Origin: Candidatus Saccharimonadales bacterium
Lineage (GTDB): Bacteria > Patescibacteriota > Saccharimonadia > UBA4664 > SCTI01
DNA length: 11,757 bases
NCBI GenBank assembly: GCA_030150485.1
Contig: JASLFZ010000068.1
Span: 1 to 11,757 of the forward strand
Reading direction: 5' to 3'
Both the position numbers and the translations under genes were made by a program. Positions 1 through 7,585 of the stretch are shown piece after piece. The notes under the pieces were generated by a model. The model was not told where the DNA came from. It searched no databases and worked only from the letters and a program-made list of their open reading frames with translations. Every line of letters starts with the position of its first letter. The stretch's first letter is position 1.

Positions 1-47
1 ATATCAACGTCACCAAGGAAGCTCCCAACTACCACCGCAATAATTAA
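1..47 (+). CDS. possible C-terminal end of an upstream gene (partial)
   Basis: From base 3 one frame reads 14 codons (INVTKEAPNYHRNN) and stops at TAA, 45-47. An AT-rich stretch and a promoter for the next gene follow, which suits the end of a gene entering from the left. I do not recognise the protein, and 14 open codons alone are weak evidence. Confidence 0.3.
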   Translation, partial: INVTKEAPNYHRNN

Positions 48-91
48 GCTCCGCTTACATTAAAAATTCATTAACATCTAACATTAAATTA

Positions 92-121
92 TTGCGCAAG
101 CCCAAATAGTGGGCGTATAGT
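92..121 (+). promoter_or_regulatory. promoter for the 164-691 gene
   Basis: TTGCGC (92-97), an 18-nt spacer and TATAGT (116-121) form a sigma70-type promoter. Transcription would begin near 128, giving a leader of about 36 nt with AGGAG at 153-157, 6 nt before the ATG at 164. Confidence 0.5.
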
Positions 122-163
122 CGATCTGTAGGTGTGTACCAATGACAACTCTAGGAGAAGGCC

Positions 164-691
164 ATGACCTCCCTGCAGCAGTGGCTGAATATGACAATGG
201 AGGAGGTCGATGGATCTCCTCAGGGCATCGCGGACTTCATTGAATCAAGAGGGCTCCGCGGTACTCCCAGATCAGGAGTTGTGTGCGGTTTGGCCGTGGT
301 GGTTCTCAAGATGCTGGCTGAAACGCGTTCGGTCGCGCCAGCTTCGCGGTGGCGTCCGTGGCAGCGTCGTCCCCGTGTCCAGGTCGGTGTCACCACCATC
401 ACGGTAAGATACGGTGGTGAAGTAGCACGACGCGAGCTTTCCGCCAGTCAGCGCGCGTTCACGGAAGGCTTTGATCGCTGGAAGTTCCCGAATATTGCCG
501 TACCGGCAACTCGCCGTAGCTCCCTCTACGGCGCTTTGGCTGTGGGGTGCGTGAGGCTCTGTCCTCCGGCTCCACCCCAGCGTACTTCCAGCAGCGCACC
601 GCCGGTCTCGCTGGTTGCGGAATCTGGCCTCGAGCCGGTCTCCCCGTCCTTTCGAGAGGAAATTCACTACAAGTCGCTAGGTGCCCTGTAG
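164..691 (+). CDS. hypothetical protein with a conserved-looking N-terminal part
   Basis: Frame of 175 residues starting at ATG 164, with AGGAG 6 nt upstream and a promoter before it. Residues 1-115 look like a real protein (GSPQGIADFIESRGLRGTP, then VGVTTITVRYGGEV and FTEGFDRWKFPNIAV). The order resembles small uncharacterised actinobacterial proteins that pair an 'IADFLE..GI.G' helix with a beta segment and a final 'AF...FDxGxFP' helix; this is from memory and not a named domain. The stretch at about 45-70 is rich in Arg, Trp and Pro, and the last 60 residues are low in complexity, so the tail may be an accidental extension or follow a frameshift. No function is assigned. A GC hairpin follows the stop. 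Confidence 0.5.
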   Translation: MTSLQQWLNMTMEEVDGSPQGIADFIESRGLRGTPRSGVVCGLAVVVLKMLAETRSVAPASRWRPWQRRPRVQVGVTTITVRYGGEVARRELSASQRAFTEGFDRWKFPNIAVPATRRSSLYGALAVGCVRLCPPAPPQRTSSSAPPVSLVAESGLEPVSPSFREEIHYKSLGAL

Positions 692-703
692 CTAAAAACC
701 AAC

Positions 704-729
704 GAGGGCGCCCCGTCTGGGGCGCCCTC
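704..729. terminator. perfect 11-bp GC hairpin, probable terminator
   Basis: GAGGGCGCCCC (704-714) pairs perfectly with GGGGCGCCCTC (719-729) around a GTCT loop, 12 nt after the TAG at 691. No T-run follows on +. On the minus strand the hairpin is followed by GTTGGTTTTT, so the classical intrinsic-terminator form points left. It may still end the plus-strand transcript. Confidence 0.55.
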
Positions 730-755
730 ACCGGGCAACGCAATTATTCTCATGC

Positions 756-784
756 TTGAAGCAAACCCCACAAGCCCTTAATAC
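756..784 (+). promoter_or_regulatory. promoter giving a leaderless mRNA for the 792 gene
   Basis: TTGAAG (756-761), a 17-nt spacer and TAATAC (779-784, next base T). A start 6-8 nt downstream falls on or beside the A of ATG 792. No ribosome-binding site lies between promoter and ATG. Confidence 0.5.
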
Positions 785-791
785 TAAAAGC

Positions 792-1184
792 ATGGAAACC
801 ATTCGTCAGACCATCGTTTTTGACTGCCCGGCCCACGCCTTCTACGCTACCTTCCTCGACCCAACCGAGTATCTGGAGTTTACCGGCGCACCGGCTACCA
901 TTGAGCCTCATGTGGGTGGGAGGTATGCGGCCTACAACGGAGAGCTCGCCGGCGAGTTCACGCAGCTGGTGGAAGATCAGCTAATTGTGATGAAGTGGCG
1001 CTCGGCAATGGAGGGGTGGCCGGAGGATCACCAGGCGGTGGTCTCGCTCGAGCTCTATCAGTCCTCCGATGGCACCACGGTTGAGTTTGAGGCTAGCGAT
1101 GTCCCGGAGGCGCTCGCACCGGCGATTGAGGCCGGCTGGGAGGAGCTTTTTTGGACGCCCCTCCAGAAGCACTTCGCCTGGTGA
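792..1184 (+). CDS. AHSA1/SRPBCC-fold (START-like) protein
   Basis: Protein of 130 residues from ATG 792. The opening ETIRQTIVFDCPAHAFYATFLDP and the following EFTGAPATIEPHVGGRYAAYNG have the form of the AHSA1 (activator of Hsp90 ATPase homologue) branch of the SRPBCC superfamily: a 'v.a.p..vw.a.td...y..wtg' start and the 'vGG.f..y.g...G..' hairpin. LIVMKWRSAMEGWPEDHQAVVSLEL and the C-terminal helix GWEELFWTPLQKHF complete the fold. The length is usual for a single domain. These proteins bind hydrophobic ligands or partners in the cytoplasm; the ligand here is unknown. An in-frame TTG at 756 is rejected as start because it lies in the -35 box and the extra residues do not fit the family. The TGA stop (1182-1184) overlaps the next gene's promoter. 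Confidence 0.8.
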   Translation: METIRQTIVFDCPAHAFYATFLDPTEYLEFTGAPATIEPHVGGRYAAYNGELAGEFTQLVEDQLIVMKWRSAMEGWPEDHQAVVSLELYQSSDGTTVEFEASDVPEALAPAIEAGWEELFWTPLQKHFAW

Positions 1185-1190
1185 TATACT
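1182..1190 (+). promoter_or_regulatory. extended -10 promoter for the 1214 gene
   Basis: TGATATACT is an extended -10 element (TG, one base, TATACT 1185-1190). Its TG belongs to the TGA stop of the previous gene. No good -35 lies 17 nt upstream. Transcription would start near 1197, and GAGGG (1202-1206) lies 7 nt before ATG 1214. Confidence 0.5.
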
Positions 1191-1213
1191 GGGAACAATA
1201 AGAGGGATATATT

Positions 1214-1459
1214 ATGGCTGAAGGTTTACAACCCACTCCAGAACAAGATGCAGAACCCCAAAAACCCACTCTAGAAGCGGTCGTGCACGAGGTGAGTCAT
1301 CAAGAGAGCGTTGAGGAGGTCGAGGCACGCTCCGCCGAAGTCCAGGGGCACCTTTTGAATATGGTTTCGCCTGAGCGGCGCGAGGAAATCATCGCCCAGA
1401 CCACTAAGGACAAAGAGGATACCACGGAGGCTGAAGATGACCTCCAGCAAGCCGCCTGA
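1214..1459 (+). CDS. small acidic hypothetical protein
   Basis: Protein of 81 residues starting at ATG 1214, with GAGGG at 1202-1206 and its own extended -10 promoter. It is very rich in Glu and Gln, has no Cys, no membrane segment and no signal peptide, and is probably largely helical or disordered (VVHEVSHQESVEEVEARSAEVQGHLL could be a coiled coil). I do not recognise a family. It ends at TGA 1457-1459 and is the last gene before the 23S leader. The promoter and ribosome site make a real small gene likely; the function is unknown. Confidence 0.55.
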   Translation: MAEGLQPTPEQDAEPQKPTLEAVVHEVSHQESVEEVEARSAEVQGHLLNMVSPERREEIIAQTTKDKEDTTEAEDDLQQAA

Positions 1460-1709
1460 ATTAACCATATAAACCCCTTTACACGCCACCTCCTTTCTGG
1501 TAACTTTAATTGCAGACTTTATGGAGCTCGTGCATGCGTAGACAATCTACCAGTTTGAAAGGAGTCGCCTTTTAGGGCATCGACTAGATACTGAGTTGTC
1601 TGTGAGGAATGTGGGGCTCCGCCGAGAAAACAAAGGCGGAGTTGTTGTTTAAAAACTGAATAACTTTAACGATATATCTGCAATATATCGTTTTAGGGTA
1701 AATGCAATT

Positions 1710-1732
1710 GCGATTTGTACATTACAAATCGC
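1710..1732 (+). other. local hairpin competing with the pre-23S stem
   Basis: GCGATTTGTA (1710-1719) pairs perfectly with TACAAATCGC (1723-1732) around a CAT loop. Its 3' strand overlaps the 5' strand of the long-range pre-23S stem (1724-1741), so the two structures exclude each other. Confidence 0.6.
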
Positions 1733-1741
1733 TAGTCAAAC
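1724..1741 (+). other. 5' strand of the pre-23S processing stem
   Basis: This 18-nt stretch is complementary to 5085-5102, just outside the 3' end of 23S, with one G-U pair and no mismatch. Such a stem brings the ends of pre-23S together and is normally the RNase III entry site. Confidence 0.8.
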
Positions 1742-1749
1742 CAATCTCG

Positions 1750-5079
<3,330 letters not shown>

Positions 5080-5084
5080 ATTTT

Positions 5085-5102
5085 GTTTGACTAGCGGTTT
5101 GT
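5085..5102 (+). other. 3' strand of the pre-23S processing stem
   Basis: Complementary to 1724-1741 over 18 nt. Its last seven bases, GGTTTGT (5096-5102), can instead pair with ACAAACC (5108-5114) in a local hairpin, mirroring the alternative on the 5' side. Confidence 0.8.
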
Positions 5103-5328
5103 GGTTTACAAACCCACTGTACCCATTAAGTTACATCCGACAGCTCATAAGAGCTTCGGGTTGAATGCTGTTTCATTACGGCTCACTGCAGTACAACTCA
5201 TCTCGCTTAACTTCGAATGCGCGAGAGAAGTTGTACTAGCAGCACGCCGTAGTAAAACCTTCCTCACACGCATCGCAAAGCCTAAGTGTGAGAGGTTTTA
5301 CTCGGTAAGCTATATCAGCAACATTCAA
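5103..5328 (+). other. 23S-5S spacer with two long hairpins, no tRNA
   Basis: The first hairpin pairs AGTACAACT (5190-5198) with AGTTGTACT (5229-5237), with CTCGC/GCGAG inside (5202-5206, 5221-5225). The second pairs AGTAAAACCT (5251-5260) with AGGTTTTACT (5293-5302) and CTCACAC (5263-5269) with GTGTGAG (5286-5292), a 17-bp stem with one small bulge. I saw no tRNA cloverleaf. These are probably RNA-processing signals of the common precursor. Confidence 0.65.
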
Positions 5329-5436
5329 CCCGGTGCTTTTAGCGGTGAGGCCACACCGGTTCCCATCCCGAACACCGAAGTTAAGCTCACCAGCGGCGAT
5401 GATACTGCATTCGCGGGAAAGTAGCACGGTGCCGGA
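5329..5436 (+). rRNA. rrf: 5S ribosomal RNA
   Basis: The conserved 5S core TTCCCATCCCGAACACCGAA and GTTAAGCTCACCAGCG is present. CCGGTGC (5330-5336) pairs with GTGCCGG (5429-5435), with two G-U pairs, as helix I. The length of about 108 nt is normal, with ends uncertain by 1-3 bases. It lies 249 nt after 23S and directly before a strong terminator, so 23S and 5S share a transcript. Confidence 0.95.
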
Positions 5437-5441
5437 TTTCC

Positions 5442-5469
5442 AAAAAGTCGTCCGAAAGGGCGGCTTTTT
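5442..5469 (+). terminator. intrinsic terminator of the rRNA unit
   Basis: AAAAAGTCGTCC (5442-5453), GAAA loop, GGGCGGCTTTTT (5458-5469): a 12-bp stem with two G-U pairs, ending in five T, right after 5S. Confidence 0.9.
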
Positions 5470-5482
5470 GCGTACTTAAAAC

Positions 5483-5511
5483 TTGCTAAGTTGGTTTAAT
5501 TCGCTTATGCT
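5483..5511 (+). promoter_or_regulatory. promoter for the small membrane protein
   Basis: TTGCTA (5483-5488), a 17-nt spacer and TATGCT (5506-5511) give transcription from about 5518, with a leader of about 77 nt before ATG 5595. Confidence 0.5.
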
Positions 5512-5524
5512 ACCAACCATAAGC
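5503..5524. promoter_or_regulatory. palindrome over the -10, possible operator
   Basis: GCTTATG (5503-5509), 8 nt, CATAAGC (5518-5524): a perfect 7-bp inverted repeat covering the -10 and the expected transcription start, which is where a repressor dimer would block RNA polymerase. No regulator gene is seen nearby. Confidence 0.4.
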
Positions 5525-5594
5525 ACTCTTTGTGGGCATAACCTCATAAGGACTGCCAGCTCATCAATCCCAACCCGTTCTCTGAGAGGTTGAT

Positions 5595-5741
5595 ATGCTT
5601 ATCGTAGGTGTAATAGTGGCTTGGCTTTCGCTGATCGCCTTGGTCGCGGGCATATGTTCTGCAGCGGCTCGGGGCGATAAGGACGCAGCCTCATCGGCTT
5701 CCGCCATAAGGGGCTCAACATCTCTCGCTCCGGGTGGATAG
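5595..5741 (+). CDS. 48-residue single-span membrane protein
   Basis: ATG 5595 opens a 48-codon frame ending at TAG 5739-5741. GAGAGG (5584-5589) lies 5 nt before the ATG and a promoter lies at 5483-5511. Residues 1-24 (MLIVGVIVAWLSLIALVAGI, then CSAA) form a strong hydrophobic segment, and a polar Ala/Ser/Asp tail of about 24 residues follows. It could be an N-in anchored miniprotein, or have a lipobox-like end (VAGIC, Cys 21, with G and A before it), though it lacks the basic N-terminus of a typical lipoprotein signal. No family is recognised. The evidence is promoter, ribosome site and hydrophobic profile. The opposite-strand frames over this region lack these signals. Confidence 0.5.
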   Translation: MLIVGVIVAWLSLIALVAGICSAAARGDKDAASSASAIRGSTSLAPGG

Positions 5742-5819
5742 CTCTCGTAGGCTGTAGCGCCAAAAGCTCCATCCTTATCTCTATCCCTCCGTCTCTGCCA
5801 CCCTCCATCCCTCAAAGCC
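5742..5819. other. pyrimidine-rich untranslated tract
   Basis: After the stop of the small membrane protein, 5765-5815 is almost all C and T on +, with few G. A C-rich, G-poor transcript of this kind resembles a Rho loading (rut) site. No gene is supported here. Confidence 0.3.
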
Positions 5820-5850
5820 GCGGCGCCCTGTAACTTACACAGGGCGCCGC
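5820..5850. terminator. 12-bp GC hairpin between converging genes
   Basis: GCGGCGCCCTGT (5820-5831) pairs perfectly with ACAGGGCGCCGC (5839-5850), loop of 7 nt. It lies between the plus-strand small protein and the stop of the minus-strand methyltransferase (5874), so it can serve both. There is no real T-run on either side, as with the hairpins at 704 and 7528. Confidence 0.6.
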
Positions 5851-5873
5851 TCAGCGTTCTTGTCGTTCATCGG

Positions 5874-6365
5874 CTAACGTAGGAGCGCGTACACAGCTAT
5901 ACCGGCAGCCACGCTCACATTCAACGATTCTTTAACGCCACGCTGTGGAATTTCGAGCACGGTGTCGCACGCGGTCAGCACGTCTGCGGCAATGCCATCA
6001 ACTTCGTTGCCCACAATGAGCGCGGCGGGGAGGTGGGGCGCAAACGTCATAATATTAGCGCTTACAGGCGTCTGTTCGAGCCCATAAATTGTCCGGCCCT
6101 CAGCCCGACATGCCGCAATAGCTGCTAATGAATCATCAAAGTGTTCAAGCATAACCGTACTCTCCGCGCCCAGTGCGGTCTTGGCAATTGCGGCGGTGTT
6201 ACGGCGGCTCACCACGGGATCCCGGGCATCGCCGGGAAGCTTCATATAAGGAGTGGAACCGCAAGCAATTACTCTGGTAACGCCGGCCGCATCACAGGTG
6301 CGGAGGATGGCTCCCGCGTTGTGGGCGCTGCGTAAATTGTCGAGAATGAGAACTAGCTGAACCAT
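5874..6365 (-). CDS. SPOUT (SpoU/TrmH) RNA 2'-O-ribose methyltransferase
   Basis: Protein of 163 residues from ATG 6365. All three SpoU motifs are present: motif 1, residues 7-31, ILDNLRSAHNAGAILRT with Asn16 and Arg22; motif 2, residues 116-125, LIVGNEVDGI; motif 3, residues 139-160, IPQRGVKESLNVSVAAGIAV with the S-L-N-V loop that forms the trefoil knot holding S-adenosylmethionine. It would methylate a ribose 2'-OH in tRNA or rRNA as a dimer. It has no N-terminal substrate-binding domain, so in size it is closest to TrmL-like minimal enzymes, but the target cannot be told. A TTG at 6377 lies inside the -10 box, so ATG 6365 is preferred. The mRNA would have only 4-6 untranslated bases. It converges with the 5595 gene and diverges from the KGG gene. 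Confidence 0.92.
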   Translation of the reverse strand: MVQLVLILDNLRSAHNAGAILRTCDAAGVTRVIACGSTPYMKLPGDARDPVVSRRNTAAIAKTALGAESTVMLEHFDDSLAAIAACRAEGRTIYGLEQTPVSANIMTFAPHLPAALIVGNEVDGIAADVLTACDTVLEIPQRGVKESLNVSVAAGIAVYALLR

Positions 6366-6376
6366 CGGTGTGTTCA

Positions 6377-6382
6377 ATTATA
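6377..6382 (-). promoter_or_regulatory. -10 box for the methyltransferase gene
   Basis: Consensus TATAAT on the minus strand (6382 to 6377), no clear -35. The predicted start at 6369-6371 is 4-6 nt before ATG 6365, so the message is nearly leaderless. Confidence 0.5.
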
Positions 6383-6433
6383 ACCGAACCTAAATGGCAA
6401 AAATTAATGAGTACCAAATAAGCACAAAAATTA

Positions 6434-6462
6434 TTGACAGCGTAAGCATATTGTGCTAGATT
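6434..6462 (+). promoter_or_regulatory. strong promoter for the KGG protein
   Basis: Consensus TTGACA (6434-6439), a 17-nt spacer and TAGATT (6457-6462), with start near 6469. It diverges from the methyltransferase promoter 52 nt away. Confidence 0.7.
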
Positions 6463-6468
6463 AGAAAA

Positions 6469-6601
6469 CGAGGTGAAGCCGCTTATGTAGCTTCTAACAA
6501 ACTTTTGCAAGCGGTCTCCGTAAGCGGTTTGTGGGAAGAACTAAAGCGGTTTCTGTGTCACTTCGGCACAATAGTAAGTAGCAATTAACGAGGAGATTGA
6601 T
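6469..6601 (+). promoter_or_regulatory. long 5' leader with AAGCGGT repeats
   Basis: A 133-nt untranslated leader for a 67-residue protein, unlike the leaderless genes nearby. AAGCGGT occurs three times (6509-6515, 6522-6528, 6544-6550), and CCGCTT at 6478-6483 can pair with any of them. ACAAAC (6497-6502) can pair with GTTTGT (6527-6532), and GAAGC with GCTTC near 6475-6493. AGGAG at about 6592-6596 is the ribosome site. No known riboswitch is recognised. Confidence 0.4.
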
Positions 6602-6805
6602 ATGGCAGGAACAGTGAATGGCGGCCGCAGAGCGGCTTCAACCAACAAGCAACGTTACGGTGCCAACTTCTACGAAACCATCGGCGCTCTAGGCGGCAAG
6701 AAGAGCCGGGGCGGCGGTTTTGCCAAGAATCCCGACCTCGCTCGCGAGGCTGGTCGTCGCGGCGGCATGGCATCACGCCGGCGCAAGTCCACTCCCAGCG
6801 CCTAA
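6602..6805 (+). CDS. KGG-motif stress-type small basic protein
   Basis: Protein of 67 residues from ATG 6602, with AGGAG about 5 nt upstream. Residues 18-59 read RYGANFYETIGALGGKKS, then RGGGFAKNPDLAREAGRRGG, then MASRR. The two glycine-rich boxes, GGKKSRGGGFA and AGRRGG, match the KGG (stress-induced, GsiB-like) repeat: a 'GG..S.GGF' turn, 'P..A.EAG.KGG' and a basic end. The protein is very basic and hydrophilic and has no Cys or membrane segment. The family is linked to general and desiccation stress in Bacillus and enterobacteria, and its biochemical role is unclear; binding of nucleic acid is possible from the charge but is inference. A consensus promoter and a perfect terminator suggest a highly expressed single-gene unit. 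Confidence 0.85.
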   Translation: MAGTVNGGRRAASTNKQRYGANFYETIGALGGKKSRGGGFAKNPDLAREAGRRGGMASRRRKSTPSA

Positions 6806-6820
6806 CGGCACTCGGCGGTA

Positions 6821-6852
6821 CTAAAAAAGACCCTGGTAAGGGTCTTTTTTAG
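6821..6852. terminator. bidirectional intrinsic terminator
   Basis: CTAAAAAAGACCC (6821-6833), TGGTAA loop, GGGTCTTTTTTAG (6840-6852): a perfect 13-bp inverted repeat with A-run and T-run. It sits between the stops of the converging KGG gene (6805) and sortase-type gene (6857) and serves both. Confidence 0.93.
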
Positions 6853-6856
6853 TGGG

Positions 6857-7240
6857 TTAGCGCCGCGCCCGCAGCACCGGCGCTTGTGAGAGCGCCAGGC
6901 GACTGCGACGGTGCATCACGTACAGCCAGGTCATCAACGTGGCTCCTACAACGTAGAGAAGGCTGCCACTGCCGGTCTGGGGGATCTGGGTGGGCTGCGC
7001 CGCTACCGTCGAGCTGGAGCTGGCCGGCTTCTGGGTGGTCGACTTCGGCGCCGTCTTGCTGCTAGTGCTGCTGCTCACTTTGGGCTTAGCCACGGCCTGG
7101 TGCTGGGTCTGCTGCCGTTGCGCCGCTTGCGTGCGCCTAATTTGGGCTTGGTGCTGATGGTTGCCATACAGAAAGGTGGCTACCACCACAATACCTACCA
7201 CCACCAGTCCCGTAATAGTTGTAATTATATCTCGGTTCAT
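6857..7240 (-). CDS. small surface protein with an IPQTG sortase-type signal
   Basis: Protein of 127 residues from ATG 7240, with GGGGGAA 2 nt upstream and a good promoter. Residues 7-24 (TTITGLVVVGIVVVATFL) are an N-terminal membrane segment or uncleaved signal. About 60 residues rich in Gln, Ser, Thr, Lys and Ala follow, a typical exposed linker. Near residues 86-90 comes IPQTG, then a hydrophobic segment (SLLYVVGATLMTWLYV) and a basic tail (MHRRSRLALS). IPQTG plus hydrophobic stretch plus positive tail is the layout of a cell-wall sorting signal, with Ile in place of Leu as in some pilin-type substrates. No folded domain is left between the anchors, so it may act as a spacer or tether, or simply be a two-pass membrane protein. 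No sortase gene is in the window. Confidence 0.7.
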   Translation of the reverse strand: MNRDIITTITGLVVVGIVVVATFLYGNHQHQAQIRRTQAAQRQQTQHQAVAKPKVSSSTSSKTAPKSTTQKPASSSSTVAAQPTQIPQTGSGSLLYVVGATLMTWLYVMHRRSRLALSQAPVLRARR

Positions 7241-7287
7241 TGTTCCCCCTACGTGACCTTATGCTAATCTGGCACCTCTTAGCCGTC

Positions 7288-7316
7288 ACTATAGAGAACT
7301 CTCGAGTACTTGGCAA
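7288..7316 (-). promoter_or_regulatory. promoter for the IPQTG protein
   Basis: On the minus strand TTGCCA (7316-7311), a 17-nt spacer and TATAGT (7293-7288); start near 7281, leader about 40 nt. Confidence 0.65.
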
Positions 7317-7318
7317 CC

Positions 7319-7427
7319 AAAAACTCGCTGACGGGCTCAGAAGGGGCACCATGCTTCAGACAATACAAGGAGGTGAGCACTCATATTACGTTCACAGGAG
7401 CCCCATCTGGACTAATCAGCGAGACAA
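7319..7427 (-). ncRNA. candidate structured small RNA containing an anti-Shine-Dalgarno sequence
   Basis: A strong minus-strand promoter (7434-7462) would start RNA near 7427. The RNA opens with CUCGCUGA (7423-7416), which pairs with UCAGCGAG (7331-7324) directly before a run of five U (7323-7319), as an end-to-end stem with a terminator-like tail. A second stem pairs GGGCUC (7403-7398) with GAGCCC (7338-7333). Between them lies UCACCUCCUU (7376-7367), the same as the 16S 3' tail, near a weak stem AAUAU/GUAUU. It matches no RNA I can recall (SRP, 6S, RNase P and tmRNA hallmarks are absent). It could instead be an attenuator or leader for the IPQTG gene, 79 nt further on. Confidence 0.4.
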
Positions 7428-7433
7428 TTAAGG

Positions 7434-7462
7434 ATATTACCATAACCGTTCATAAATGTCAA
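7434..7462 (-). promoter_or_regulatory. strong minus-strand promoter with no ORF behind it
   Basis: TTGACA (7462-7457), a 17-nt spacer and TAATAT (7439-7434). No coding region begins within 150 nt downstream; the candidate RNA at 7319-7427 does. Confidence 0.65.
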
Positions 7463-7527
7463 TCCTGTTTTGTTGCCGTGCGGCGATTTGTGGGAGATTT
7501 GCGGGATAAGTGCAGGAAAGTACTTCA

Positions 7528-7568
7528 CTTCGCGGACGGCGGGCGTACTGCCCAATCCGTCCGCGAAG
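7528..7568. terminator. 12-bp hairpin after the DUF2690-like gene
   Basis: CTTCGCGGACGG (7528-7539) pairs perfectly with CCGTCCGCGAAG (7557-7568), with GGGC/GCCC inside. It lies 17 nt after the minus-strand stop at 7586. No T-run follows. Confidence 0.65.
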
Positions 7569-7585
7569 CTGCTGCGAGCTTGGCT

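Larger units (their letters stand above)
1460..1749 (+). promoter_or_regulatory. leader region of the 23S rRNA unit
   Basis: No gene is seen here and no 16S lies upstream. From left to right it holds: CACCTCCTTTCT (1487-1498), identical to the common 16S 3'-end sequence; a weak promoter candidate TTTACA (1479-1484), 17 nt, TAACTT (1502-1507); a 7-bp hairpin CTCCGCC/GGCGGAG (1617-1641); TTGTTTAAAAACTGAATAA (1645-1663), like the antitermination-type element before 23S in Gram-positive spacers; a 10-bp AT hairpin (1668-1677 with 1683-1692); and a 10-bp hairpin (1710-1732). It therefore resembles a 16S-23S spacer without its 16S. Confidence 0.5.

Noticed and set aside
142..243. 33-codon frame starting at ATG 142
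   Set aside because: No ribosome site; it overlaps out of frame the gene at 164, which has AGGAG at the right distance.
5103..5328. tRNA gene in the 23S-5S spacer
   Set aside because: No T-arm GTTCRANNC or acceptor pairing; the pairings found form simple hairpins.
5564..5815. Minus-strand frames over the small membrane protein region
   Set aside because: Arg/Asp-rich low-complexity translations of a pyrimidine-rich tract, with no ribosome site or promoter.
7319..7427. SRP (4.5S), 6S, RNase P or tmRNA identity for the candidate RNA
   Set aside because: None of their hallmark core sequences is present.
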